A stretch of 64,000 bases of DNA from Phoronis australis. Taxonomy: Eukaryota; Phoronida; Phoronidae. The position numbers and the translations under genes were made by a program. Within the stretch, counting starts at the first letter, position 1; each line of letters begins with the position of its first letter. The notes beneath the pieces are model-generated. The model made no database searches. It worked only from the letters and a program-made list of their open reading frames with translations, and was not told the DNA's origin. Location of the stretch: the NCBI GenBank assembly GCA_002633005.1, contig NMRA01000427.1, forward strand, positions 133,518-197,517, in the 5' to 3' direction. This document shows, one piece after another, positions 23,898 to 34,643 of this stretch.

Positions 23898-26133
23898 CTC
23901 TCGGTTCATTTTGTGTATATATAACGGACTAAAGAGATCGTCACCGAATAGGCTTATGCAGCGTTTTCCACGGGCCTAAAGCGGCTTGTGAGATCGCGAA
24001 TGTATGTGTACATTTAAAGCCGTAATTCGCTCTGGCTAGAAAAGAACGTCGAAATTTTTACCTTTTGTGTGTTGAAACTAGCCCCACAATATTCTTTATC
24101 GTGATAGGATTCTATTTTTTTACCAACAAGAAACCATCAGCAACTCAGGAAAACACAGGGTTAATTGGATTTGGCCAACTCTGAAGTTTCGAATCCGAAC
24201 CTGGTGCCTGTAGCTGACGCATTGCCAATGAATTCAGTTGCCGCAACATTCTGCAACAACATTTGGTGAGCGAGATTATGCTGTCTAAACCGCAGCGGGC
24301 GTGTGATACCTACATGTATTGGACTTTGTCAGATAAGCGGAAGCGAAATTTCTCTTTTAGATTATTTAATGTAAAATCAGTGGTCAAAAACTAAATTTTG
24401 ATTTAGACCACTTGCCGCTTAAAAGCTTCTGCGCACAACATAGAATATGTGGGCCTGGAGGAATTGACGGCTCGTTATGGTTTAAACTCTGGAGGGACAA
24501 AAAATTGATTTTGCCACGACACCAAGCTTGATCAAAGCCTCAAGCACGAACTACCATTTTTCCAAGCTTGGGTGCAAACTTGTATGAAAACAACGAAGTT
24601 ATCCAGAATTCCGGATATCTTGTAATAAATAAATGATTTAACATACTGTCATTGTGCCATCACTTTTGGCAATTTGTTGTGCTCAAAGTTGTGAAATAAA
24701 TGTGCATGTAAATGCCAGTGGGTTGAAGAAAAGGGGAAAATAGATGGCGCTTTAAAGTTTCACAAAGCTCAAAATTAAGGTACATGTTCGTTTCACAAGT
24801 TTAATTGGCATTTCGCCGCATTATCAATGTTGAAATTTTAATCTAATCGTTTTGCACTCAAAAACATTGACACGTTCACTGTTACCTGAATTGTTGCTTA
24901 ATGAGACGGCAACTCACGCCACCCCACAAGCAATGCGTGCATGCAGTAATTTTGATTTCGCAATTTTATTGTCAGTTAACGCCAATAATTATATTGCATT
25001 TGATATAGCGCTGACGATTTTAATGTTCTTGTTGGACGATTATGAGGCGGATCTTAATAGCTTTAGTTCTTTTTTTTGATTTTTGTCAGCTAAATGGTGT
25101 CCGAATCCAGCTGAAAATGCATAATAACAGACGAGGGGCAATATTTTCCCGCCGGTAACCAAGACAGTTTACTCAAGTACAGATAATTGTATTCCGCTCA
25201 TTGTTTACTTACAAGATATCCCAAAGCTTAGTCTTGGTCCAAAGCTGTATAACTATACAGTTTTGCACCAATGTCGGTAAAAAAAATGAAATAAAATATG
25301 TTAGAACATTAATGTCGTTAAACATCACTCTCTTATTTGTGTAAGGTTACTTTGAACCGGTGTTCGAAATTGCCGCTCTAACGTTATTATGCCCCAGAAT
25401 TTGTGGAGAGATCCTGCGTGAAATAGAGCCCCACCTATTGGCAAGTTGTGGTAACCAATTCTTTAACCAACTGCACTTGTTTTCTCTTCTTCAAAAACTT
25501 TTAGAAGAAGAGAGAACAAGTGCGGGTTGAGCAATTTTGCTTCGGCAGTAACAGTTATAAACTCCCAAAAGATATGTCGCAGACTAACAGGAGCGTGAGC
25601 ATGTTACAAGCATACTGTTTTGAAGAAGACGACAAACTTTTCTCTTATAAAGTAATATCCCACGAGACAATATTCTGCATATCAACCGAGACTGAAATTT
25701 TCCTTCCAGTTTTAAGTATTCAACAAGTCGTTCCCCAATAACGTTAGCTAGTGGTGGCAGAACGCTTTGAACAGGTGACTCGTGTCTCCCTCTGGACAAG
25801 AAATGATTCGTTCTGCGTTAAACAGACTTGAATACCATTATGCATATTATAAATGATAACCTACATGACCATCATCTAATCAAACTCGTTCTCTCGTAAT
25901 ACTTGACCAAGAATAACATTTGACAAGCCATCAGTTGATGTAAGATGCGAAATACATGTATGTTTTCAAAAACTGATATTCAAACCACAAAAATTTGAAA
26001 ATTTGCGAGCCAAATTGACTTACGATATCATTTGCTCAGGCCAGTTTAATACAGTGTAGATTTGAATGGAGGAAGGTGTACACAACAACATATGTATTTT
26101 TCTCTTACTAACTTGGCAATGACATTTCCATTC
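23898..26133. other. Non-coding stretch with one strong hairpin
   Basis: The only structure seen is the hairpin at 25473-25523, listed separately. No supported exon. Confidence 0.4.
25473..25523. repeat. Hairpin with 20-bp arms and 11-nt loop
   Basis: GCACTTGTTTTCTCTTCTTC (25473-25492) pairs with GAAGAAGAGAGAACAAGTGC (25504-25523) with a single mismatch. It could be a small foldback or a structured-RNA precursor; expression is unknown. Confidence 0.65.
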
Positions 26134-26674
26134 ATAAGAAACCTAATTTAGACATAATTTTAATAATATTTCGGCTCTGTGTTCCTGTGGAGATACCCAG
26201 ACATATCCTCATATTTTCTTTGCTTGTGAGGTATGCAAGGAGGAGAGGGTACAGCTCTTCCAGGCACTCGAACAATACCCCAATGTTTATAAAAAATACT
26301 CTGAAATTCCGCAATTGTACAACAAAATTAATTTCTTTCTATATGGATGTCAAGAACTTAACTCAAACGAAAATATGGTTTTATTTCAAATAGTATCAGA
26401 ATTTCTTTATAACATTAAATCTCTTTGTGTGAGTGGATAGAATTTTATACATCTGTATGAAAATAAATTATTTTCATTCGTTGTCATATATCATTGTATT
26501 CTTAACATCAGTTTTTTTATTTATGTATTTATGTATTTGTATATAATCATTGTATATAGACTTCTTTGTATTTTTTTACCAGATCTAATACCTCTTGGCG
26601 CTTTCTGGGTTATGTATATTCATTGTATTCTGAAGATTTCGTAATAAACATTAAAAAAAAAATAAGAAACCTAA
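26134..26674 (+). mobile_element. 5'-truncated LINE insertion with target-site duplication
   Basis: The 13-bp word ATAAGAAACCTAA occurs at 26134-26146 and again, identical, at 26662-26674. Between them lie an open C-terminal coding segment, an AT-rich 3' untranslated region, an AATAAA signal near 26643 and an A-run ending at 26661. This is the standard mark of target-primed reverse transcription with 5' truncation. The intact frame and perfect duplication argue for a fairly recent insertion. The clade is not determined from this short tail. Confidence 0.88.
26147..26440 (+). pseudogene. C-terminal fragment of LINE reverse transcriptase protein
   Basis: The frame is open from the first base after the target duplication to TAG at 26438-26440 (97 codons, no interior stop). 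Near the start it carries LCSCG, then HIFFAC and CEVC, a cysteine/histidine cluster like that found C-terminal to the RT domain of many non-LTR retrotransposons. Lys/Glu-rich and hydrophobic sequence follows. All of the endonuclease and the catalytic RT core are missing because of the truncation, so no function remains. Confidence 0.75.
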
Positions 26675-27571
26675 CAATAATTCTCATAGCAGAAATATCG
26701 CCCACCCTGTTTGCAGTCCACTTGTCCTTGACAGACAGTGTCTGCCTGTTTCAAGGCAACTGAAAGTTTGCGTCTTGTCCTTGTTTCTAGAAAGTCCCAC
26801 ATTAATAATTGGATAAATGGTAAATACATGTAGCTGTTGCACACAATATCGTGTTCCTTGTTTTCTAGGTTGTCCTGACGGTGTCATTGCCTCTGGTCCT
26901 CTTGGTTCTAACAGGCAGGTAACTAGCTTTCTTCGTGTTGTCAACTCTTGATTAAATGGCACTACCTTAGACCTACCACTTACCAAGTCAAGAAATATGC
27001 AAGTTTTATTAGCGTAACCATAAATTATTTTCCTTGTCCCCCAACGACCAGTTGCAACTGCTGACAACTGAAATTTAGCGATCAACGTTAAGAACGTTTT
27101 ATTTGTCTTACTTTTTGTCCCCCAATTCTCTCGTCCTTTGATATACTTTGTGACAAAAAATATCACTTCGTATGACGTGCCCCAGTGCTGACTTGTCAGA
27201 CAGCTACGTAGAAATAAAAGCGGCCATTTTCGGTTATGCTTAAGGCAATGGGAACTGATATTTTTAGTCGAATATGAACTGATTAAAGAAATATCAAATA
27301 TTAAATAATAAACATGCACTTGGATTGATTAGATTTTCGTAATTTCGAAAGTGAGCTATTTTAATGCTTAAAAATTAAACACAAACGAGGCCTGACAATT
27401 TAAATTGGCGTGATCGCATTTGATTGATAGTTCATTTGAAAAAAGCTGTCTCATATAGTTCTAATTGAGTTGATGAGTAAGCAGCGTTGTGAGTCGGTAA
27501 CAAATAGTGCCACGTGGCCAGAACTTGAGTCAAGTGCAGATAACCGGTTCTCCAGCTTTATTAATTTACAG
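26675..27571. other. Non-coding stretch upstream of the Ig exon
   Basis: The longest open frame in the window (211 codons, minus strand, 26684-27319) lies here. It has no recognisable domain or splice context and I treat it as chance. A plus-strand micro-exon-like piece (acceptor then GCPDGVIASGPLGSNRQ then GTAACT, about 26869-26917) could not be joined in phase to anything. Confidence 0.35.
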
Positions 27572-27970
27572 GCTTTATTGTTCCGGACGTGACCTCACTG
27601 CATATAGACGTGGAGAATGGCATTTTCGTGTTCCATGGCACCGTTCGATTGACAGAAGGTGAGACGTACTCAATCACGTGCACTACAGAGTCGTCAGATG
27701 AACCTTACAATTTGACTTTGACCAAGGAGTGTACATGTAGTAGAATAGTACACTCCTTGCTTTGACTTTACCCAACCACCAGACTACGTCGACCTCAAGG
27801 ACACCAACCGGAGATGACGGTTGAAGTAAATATCTCAAGCATCGGACCCAATTCGCAACGGATCCAATGCAGTGCTGAAAACAACAGAAGTCCAAGTTTA
27901 ACCAAAACTGTAGAATTATACTTACTACAAAATCCAAGGTACAGTCCATTATGTACCCCCACTACTGACG
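27572..27970 (+). pseudogene. Immunoglobulin-domain exon with in-frame stop
   Basis: An acceptor (TTAATTTACAG) at 27571 is followed in phase 1 by an Ig-like fold. The B-strand region reads LTEGETYSITC. The F/G-strand side reads SIGPNSQRIQCSAEN, giving the paired cysteines, then TVELYLLQNP. A donor at GACG|GTGACA (27970) would give the usual phase 1-1 Ig exon; an alternative donor at 27938 would be phase 2. TGA at 27763-27765 interrupts the middle in frame, just after a perfect 12-bp inverted repeat (27723-27759) that reads as unlikely protein. The simplest view is that a small hairpin insertion broke the exon. The TSP1 exon at 29309 is probably the next domain of the same gene, as in UNC5-, hemicentin- or ADAMTSL-type proteins. 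Confidence 0.6.
27723..27759. repeat. 12-bp perfect inverted repeat inside Ig exon
   Basis: CAAGGAGTGTAC (27723-27734) and GTACACTCCTTG (27748-27759) are exact reverse complements with a 13-bp spacer. It coincides with the part of the Ig frame that looks foreign and lies directly before the stop codon. Confidence 0.8.
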
Positions 27971-29308
27971 GTGACATCCGTCGATGACTTGATCTGAGTT
28001 GCTGGCTTCTTAAAACTGCTAAACCATTACAGCTATGGATATCCAGAATTATCAAATTTCACTTGATCAACTTTTACAGAAACTTCTTACAAGGGTTGGA
28101 CATGAGAGAAATGTTACCGAGCGTTCCCTTTGTGATTGTTTTATCAACTTAATTGGATCTGTTACAAAATAGAAGAATCAAACAGCTTGAACAATAAATT
28201 TCTTTTCGATATCGTTTACCGCCGGTGACGCAATAATGGTGGAGATGGAAAGGAACGAAATGCCTCGGTGGATGGTGTTCCTGAAACCTGCGATTTATCA
28301 GACCAAACCGTATTCTAAAACATTCTTAACTTAATTTTCCCACATTTTTCTATCTCCTCAAGAAGTCAAGATGAAGGAAAAGAAACGCACGGATTTAGTT
28401 TAAAAGGATCCTAGGCTTGCATGCAAGCGGATTTTTGCAATTTTATCAATCACACGTTTCAAAATAATCTAGGCACACGAAGAACTCTACCCGACTTTAC
28501 CAATATTATTTTAATGTTTATTACGAGAGTGCAATGTACACTAGTAACTGTCAAACCCATAAAGCGCTGGAAACCATTATACATTGAAGTAGCAATCTGT
28601 CAGAATAGTTTGGTTGTTTGGTCGAACATTTGTCAGAGTTTCATGTGACATTTTTGTGCTCAACCTTATTTATGTTTTAACTGAAAATTGAGCCGTAAGT
28701 TGGCTCTACCTTCACAACGTGTAGGAGCATCACCCCTCGGGATTTTGTCGACACTTAGAAAATGATGGTATTTTGTCACATTTACTATACATTTGTCCCA
28801 CGCTGAACGTTCAACACGCACTATTTGTGGTCAATCAACTTAAGCGGTATGTACTGAGGTTTCCGCGGAAGCCCACCCACTTTAAAAATATGGGTGAACA
28901 CTCGGGGCTGAAAGTTACGAAATGTTGTTTCAACTGACGGCGTTTGTGTTCTCAGTTATTAAATTTAATTGAAAGGGTATCTTGAAAAGAAAGCATACGA
29001 TTTTGGTAGGATAAATCTGTTGCGAATGAACAAAAAGTTCAAATGAGAGCTCTTTTGTTGATTTCCAAAGTTGGAAAGTCTTACTTAAAAGGCCCTCTTT
29101 GTTAAATTGTTATTTCCGTACCCAATCTTTTCCTGCTTAGCTCGAACTAAATTGACACTCCCGACACTTCTAAGACGTTACCCTCCGCGCAAGCTTATGC
29201 TAAAGGTGGATTCGTTATGCCCTGCATATCGTCGAGCTACTTTAAAATTTTGGAAATAATTGAAATTTATTATGCCTTTTAATCAGGGACCTTCGTTATT
29301 TTTCACAG
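27971..29308. other. Presumed intron between Ig and TSP1 exons
   Basis: No further Ig or TSP1 exon was found in this interval. Confidence 0.35.
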
Positions 29309-29494
29309 CTGAGGGTAAATGGTAGTTCTGGAGCGAATGGTCTAACTGCAGCGCCCGCGCATGTGGACTGGGAGATCGGTCAAGAATGCGTTTGTGCAAC
29401 AACCTGTCTGCTCAACACGGTGGCGCCGAATGTCCGGCGGCAGAAGGGGCTGAATGGGAAACCTGCCAACAGAATCGCAGTCTTGCTGCCAATG
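29309..29494 (+). pseudogene. Thrombospondin type 1 (TSP1) exon with in-frame stop
   Basis: The acceptor TTTTTCACAG (to 29308) and donor G|GTATGC (after 29494) bound a 186-bp phase 1-1 exon, the usual arrangement for TSP1 repeats. The frame shows the TSP1 signature WSEWSNCSARACGLGDRSR, then RLCNN, the GGAEC motif and a closing ETC: tryptophan stack, CSxxCG-like start and six cysteines. TAG at 29323-29325 falls between the first tryptophan and FWSEW. An alternative acceptor directly after that TAG would avoid it but breaks the conserved phase. Together with the stop in the Ig exon upstream this suggests an inactive gene or allele; sequencing error is the main alternative. Confidence 0.72.
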
Positions 29495-29808
29495 GTATGC
29501 CTTGCTGATTGATTGAAAGCAAGTAGTGGTCGAGTATACGACTGTCATTTTTTTCAAATTGCAAGTCAGATTCATTTTAGACTCAGAACGAGTGTCAAAT
29601 GTTAGAAAACGCGTAAAAGTACTCCAACTAGCTGTCGGGACACAAGAATATACATGTACCTAGAGAGACAACTCAAAACATTAGAGTTCGTCGTGTTTGG
29701 CATATGTTGGGAATGGTTCTTGACAATGTCGTGTGAATCGGTTAAAAGGGGGAAGCTGTAATGGCCTGTGGCCTCGTGGTAGTTACTGTGATACTATTAC
29801 ATTATCTC

Positions 29809-29945
29809 CAGTGGCGGATCTAGGATACCACAAGGGGGGCCCAACATTTTGTCTGTAAACATTTGCTCAAAGCACGATTGTAGATGTACATAGCACCCAA
29901 TTGGGGGAGGTCGGGAGGGGGGGTTGCCCCCTCACCGGTTACGGA
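29809..29945 (+). repeat. GC-rich repeat, copy related to 41213-41365
   Basis: It starts CAGTGGCGGATCTAGGATA and shares CACAAGGGGGG, CAACATTTTGTC, GATTGTAGATG and GGGGGAGGTCGGGAGGGGGG in the same order with the copy at 41213. Non-coding; hAT-like left end, right end not found. Confidence 0.6.
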
Positions 29946-30463
29946 ATATACATGTACATGTACCTCAGACAAGGTTATATGTATGATAGGTGTGAATTCG
30001 AGCTCAACTGCAGGCATGAGTTCGACCAGTTGATCATTCAGGTAGGCGATCTAACTTGTGTAGCATACATGTTCGAACCCAGGGGGGACTCCGGGGGCTC
30101 GGCGAACGAGCTCCCTATTTTGGGAATTGGGCTAAAAGGTCCACCTAAATGAAACAAAAAGTCCGAGCAAACGAGACAAAAAGTCCGCAAAGACCACAGG
30201 AATTCGGTGCTGATGCAGAAGTCGCAGGTCTTTTTTAGTCCTCATAGATTTTCTCCGGTAAAACGTCCGCCTAACGAGAAAATAGAGCCCCACTATACAT
30301 GTACTTTAGGCTGGGTGCGCTTATGGCATAGGCGCGAAAACCTTGGGAAAATTCAAGAAATGCAAGACTCTAGTAGGTTTCCCTATTAATTTCTAGTGCC
30401 GCGCCTGATCACACTTGTTTCTTTCACAAGATTCTTGCGTCTACGTAACTCAATCTTGGACAG

Positions 30464-30520
30464 GGGTATACGTGGACTGGTGGAATTTCTCGAGGGCAGA
30501 ACGCTGAATCCCCATGACAA
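30464..30520 (+). other. Candidate short exon, unassigned
   Basis: Acceptor GGACAG|G and consensus donor AA|GTAAGT enclose 57 bp. Only one frame lacks stops, reading GIRGLVEFLEGRTLNPHDK. It lies downstream of the TSP1 exon on the same strand but its phase does not fit the next open frame, so membership in that gene is unproven. Confidence 0.25.
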
Positions 30521-30645
30521 GTAAGTCCTCCTCGTCACTGGGATAGGTATTGCATGGACATACTAACAATGGTACATGCATGCACATGTAAGAACTCAAT
30601 TTTGCGACCTTGAACTTGGGTGTATATAACGCTGCAGTTTATTGG

Positions 30646-30897
30646 AAAATGATGAACTTAGGTGTGAGCTCCCGCCGCAACAAGGCAACCATCTTTAATG
30701 TAGCAGATTTGCTGAACATTTTCACGGAAGTCGTCGACGTACCGTTGTACTCGGGAGATGAAGAGAAAGTCGCAGACTTGGCGCGGGTCCGCAAACGCGA
30801 TCAGCAAGCCAAAGAACGCCATCTGCAGGCCAAAGAAAAGTATACGATTTTCAGTCACTTTCTCAATCAAGTTCTTGTGGTCTTATTGGTCATTTAG
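30646..30897 (+). other. Unrecognised coding-like open frame
   Basis: The frame follows an acceptor-like GCTGCAG and has plausible protein character: a hydrophobic/acidic part (NVADLLNIFTEVVDVPLY), then a highly charged Arg/Lys/Gln segment (ARVRKRDQQAKERHLQAKEK) that could be helical. A donor-like GTATAC follows, or the frame runs on to TAG at 30895-30897. I do not recognise the family. A second coding-like frame follows a good acceptor at 31848-32049. They may be exons of one lost or partial gene. Confidence 0.25.
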
Positions 30898-31134
30898 AAT
30901 GAAATTTACTAACATATTTTAACAGGATGTTAGTATGCCACTGATCTAACAGTCGTGTTAAAAGCAAAAACTTGCTCGATGATACACAGCGTGGTCTGAG
31001 GTGGCCGATAACTAGCTCATCATTTGTCATATTCATGCTAATGCAGTGTTGCAAAGTTTTGACCTGGATTGCAGACCGTTATTCGATGTCAACGATTTCA
31101 GTGAGCTATTAGTAAATGATTCTTAATGGGATTA

Positions 31135-31568
31135 AACAAGGTACCTAAACTACACGGTCAACGGACTCATAAACACGACTCACGGACTGCATACACCATC
31201 TACTGATTCACAAACACGGGAACGGACTCACAAAACACGTTCCACGCACTTATATGCACGAGACACGGACTCATATTCACGAGGAAACACGGTTAACGGA
31301 CCGCCAAACACGGGGTCACGGTCGAAATGAAGATGTCAGCTGACCCAGGAAGCCGATGAGTCCGTGACCCGTGTTTGGTGGTCCGTTAACCGTGTTTCCT
31401 CGTGATTATGAGTCTCTGTCCCGTGTATTTGGGTGCGAGGATCGTGTTTTGTGAGTCCGTTCCCGTGTTTGTGAGTCAGTGGACGGTGTTTGCAGTTCCG
31501 TGCGTCGTGTTCATGCGTCCGTGTCCGTGTTTATAAGTCCGTTGACCGTGTGGTTTAGGTACCTTGTT
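31135..31568. mobile_element. Long foldback (inverted-repeat) element
   Basis: The left arm (31135-31323) and right arm (31358-31568) are near-perfect reverse complements around a 34-bp loop. Both ends read AACAAGGTACCTAAAC outward to inward. Each arm is made of degenerate units of about 20 bp built on AAACACGG and ACGGACTCA; the right arm holds one extra unit, explaining its greater length. The loop contains the palindrome GTCAGCTGAC. No coding capacity and no obvious target duplication. Best described as a foldback-type element. Confidence 0.85.
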
Positions 31569-32091
31569 CAGTCTTGATTATATACTTTTCTATATCCCCG
31601 AAGGACTGGAAACTGATACGTATCGTCAATAAACCGATGTGGTCTAAGACACGACGTGGGAATTTAATATTTGCAAACAGAAGTAAGCGATGATAAAAAC
31701 ATTGGGTTCTATCCGTAATGTCCAGGGCATTGTGAAAATCTTCATGGATTACACGAACAATGCGAACATGCTGGGCTTGTGTACTTTACACGCGCCTGTG
31801 CCACTGTCCTAAAACAAGCTTCGTTTTGAACATTGTTCATTTCAGTTACACACGTCCATCAACGCAGTCGTGGTACTGTGACCTGCAGTCCTCGAAACCT
31901 GCTCTCGTGCTACAACTTAAATGATAGCTGTATACACAATGATATACTAATCAGTGGCAAACATATTACGTTCATTAGTTACCTGGAATCAACAATATCT
32001 GATTTAGTTAATAACCTCAATAGCATCACTTACAATGCGATGAGTTAGGAATGTGCGACTTCTATATAAAAATGCACTTTCAGGTACCTAA

Positions 32092-32895
32092 AACATTTGA
32101 TGAAGGTTCGCATCACCAGCCATCGGGAGGCGCAGATCGTCGCCACATCTTGGGCCAATACCGTCAGTTTTACAAACAGCACAGGGGTTCGATAGAGCCG
32201 GATAGGAATCTGCTACGTGATGCCAAGAGAAAGCTGTATAACATAAGACTGAGAGAATTTTTTCAAGACATTGCCAGGAATGGTGACTATGAACTGATGC
32301 GGAAAGCGACAAGGTATGTCGAGCGCCAAAACGTCATCAATGCGGTGAAGAGCGAATACGCGGACATACAAGAGTGGATCGAGTGAGAAAACTGGACGAG
32401 AACGTTCAAATCAGCAATTTTGAACGTCAAGCCTGAAGTGTTCAGAGAATTGAGGAGACATGGAAAACCTCCACCTCGTGTGCAAGACGTTGTTAAGTGC
32501 GCCCTTACACTTGGCAGTCCAGAGTCGGAAAACTACAGCTGGGAATTCTGCGCTAATTTGTTCGGAGCAACTTCGACAAAATGCAGCGACAGCATCCAGA
32601 AACGAGCGGAGTGTTTTAACTTGGAGAAATTTTCAGTAACGTCAGCAAAGAGTATGCTCCAACGTATTCAAAAATATAAAGTCGGGAGAATACTAGCAAG
32701 GCCGCAGCAATCCGTTATACTCGTGGACTAAAAAAGTTTGCGAGCTGCGTATTGCCGTGACTGAGCAATGGCACATGTTGCCAAGAACTACAGAAGAGGG
32801 TCACTCCAGCCGTGAAAAGAAAACAAAGAGATTTTAAAAGCCCTGCATATAAAAAGAAGCGCCGCCAGTCGAAAGCTGTGGAGCCTTTGAACTAG
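32092..32895 (+). pseudogene. Broken coding stretch with weak dynein-stalk-like similarity
   Basis: After an acceptor-like CACTTTCAG the frame runs through a charged, helical-looking segment to TGA at 32384-32386. It continues in the same frame for a further 115 codons, with PEVFRELRRHGKPPPRVQD and then YSWEFCANLFG, to a stop near 32731. The order (charged helix, PPP-V-x-x-V, then a W..A..L(L)G block) resembles the stalk-side region of dynein heavy chains. I judge this by eye only. A basic tail (VKRKQRDFKSPAYKKKRRQ) continues in another frame to TAG at 32893-32895, implying at least one frameshift. Probably a pseudogene; the family is uncertain. Confidence 0.3.
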
Positions 32896-34601
32896 TTCAC
32901 TGGTAAATGACTTCTAATTTGTCGCCTGGGTTTGATTCCGTAACATTTGTGACGTAAGTAAAAGTAGGTACAGAAATTCACAGCATACCCTATGTAGTCC
33001 CTTGTTCTGTTATGAAAATACATGTTAGTAGTCAAAGGTGCCTTTCTAATAAGGTAAAGCCGACGAACTTTCGAACTGACGAGAATAAATTAGCAAGTTA
33101 GTGGCGGCGAAACTTTCCGTTGAAATAATCGGTTAACTTCATTTTCTCGCTGGTGTTATGACGTCTACTTAGGAACACCGACCCCACGTATTAAAAGTAA
33201 AAATAAATAAATAAATGCTTCCCTCACTAACACGGACTAAACTAAAGATGGCGCTTTAGGAGGCGTGACGCACTAGTGAGCGAGCAAGGCACACGATGCA
33301 AACACTGTTTGCATATTCTGCTGAATCGTTTTCTTATTGGATTTGTAACCTAATTCGGCAACAACCAAACTGTTATGTAGCGAAACTGGTACTTACCATG
33401 TGCGGGCACTCCGACCATTATTTCACCGTTATTACGACTAAAATTTCAAGCCCGGGTGAGAACGTATTTACCACCCGGTTCGCAGGTACATGTAGATGAT
33501 TACTTCGAATTTAAGGAAATATTATTAGATTAATATCATTTTTCTAGAAAACAAGTGAAAAGGTTCGTGATAATGTTTTGGTAAGAAAGCTTGCCAAATT
33601 GGCCAAAAATCTTGATTTAAATTCCAAAATTAAAACGTCTGCTTGCAAGTCCTCGTCCACTTCGTACACATTTAAATCTCTCAAATGGAGCCCCGGTTAA
33701 ATTAAATGGACAGCTTACGTTTAAAAAACCCAAACTTGAACTCCTCAGATTCGCCCTTGGTACTAAAGAGTAACACTTGGTGCACATAGAAGAGGGGAAT
33801 TCCCTTCTACAATGCGCTCACGCTTTTACGTATTTACGCCGTTAGTAACGTTGATAATTAATTTTCGGCGTAAATGAATAATTTGCTCCGTTAAAAGTTA
33901 ATTTATGTCGCAAAGAATCAGTTTGCACCGTTAAAGTTAATTTACGCTGTCAAGAATTAATTTGCCCCAGCAGTTTACACCCGTGTTCCTAATAATACGC
34001 ATACGGGTGTTTACGTATTAAAACCTGTCCTGACCTTATAACGTGCAACCTAGTGACAAAACATTTTCCATTGCCATTTGAAAAGACTGAACGATGCATG
34101 AAAGCAACAATGAAAGCAGCGGCTTGGTCAATTGCATTGTTACAGTCGTCGCGGTCATTGCGCATTTATAGTGGGACTGATTTATGAATGGTTGTCTTGC
34201 ATTTCGTGGTGATGGATGTAAAGGATGGGTTGCTTGGGAAAATTGTACCTGACTAAGATTGAGTATAACAAAATACAACAAATTTCTTTGAAATTGCCTG
34301 TGGGAAATGGACTATTACAGTCAGGAAATAAGTGTCTAAGAACCTTGTCCCCACACACTGTACAGTTGAAACTACGGTCACAGATATGATAAAATTGCCA
34401 GCTCATTAGCCGATACGCCGTGTTTACCAACAGGCAAATACATGTATAGTCCCGTTCGGACATTAACTGTTGGCACGGCGCAACTGAAACTGCGCAAGAT
34501 GGCCGGTGTCAAGCGGCCTTTTACACACATGTGCCAAGACGGAAGTTGTAGGCAGGAATGTGGGTGCACATGCGCAAATTTGCGGGAGCCACAGGTCATT
34601 A
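32896..34601. other. Non-coding stretch with TTAATTTACG-type words
   Basis: At about 33825-34000 several TTAATTTACG/GGCGTAAAT words recur, like those inside the element at 11219-11686. A shared repeat family is possible, but no termini were found. Confidence 0.4.
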
Positions 34602-34643
34602 TGTTGTTGTTGCTGTTGTTGTTGTCGTTGTTGCTGCTGCTAT
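34602..34643 (+). repeat. (GTT)n microsatellite
   Basis: TTG/GTT triplets with CTG and CGT interruptions. It generates an artefactual poly-leucine frame. Confidence 0.85.

Noticed and set aside
26869-26917. Plus-strand micro-exon reading GCPDGVIASGPLGSNRQ, resembling the start of a discoidin-type domain
   Set aside because: The following sequence is full of stops and no phase-compatible continuation was found.
26684-27319. Longest open frame of the window (211 codons, minus strand)
   Set aside because: No domain, no signal peptide and no splice or promoter context; it partly overlaps the LINE flank. Length alone is not convincing in AT-rich animal DNA.
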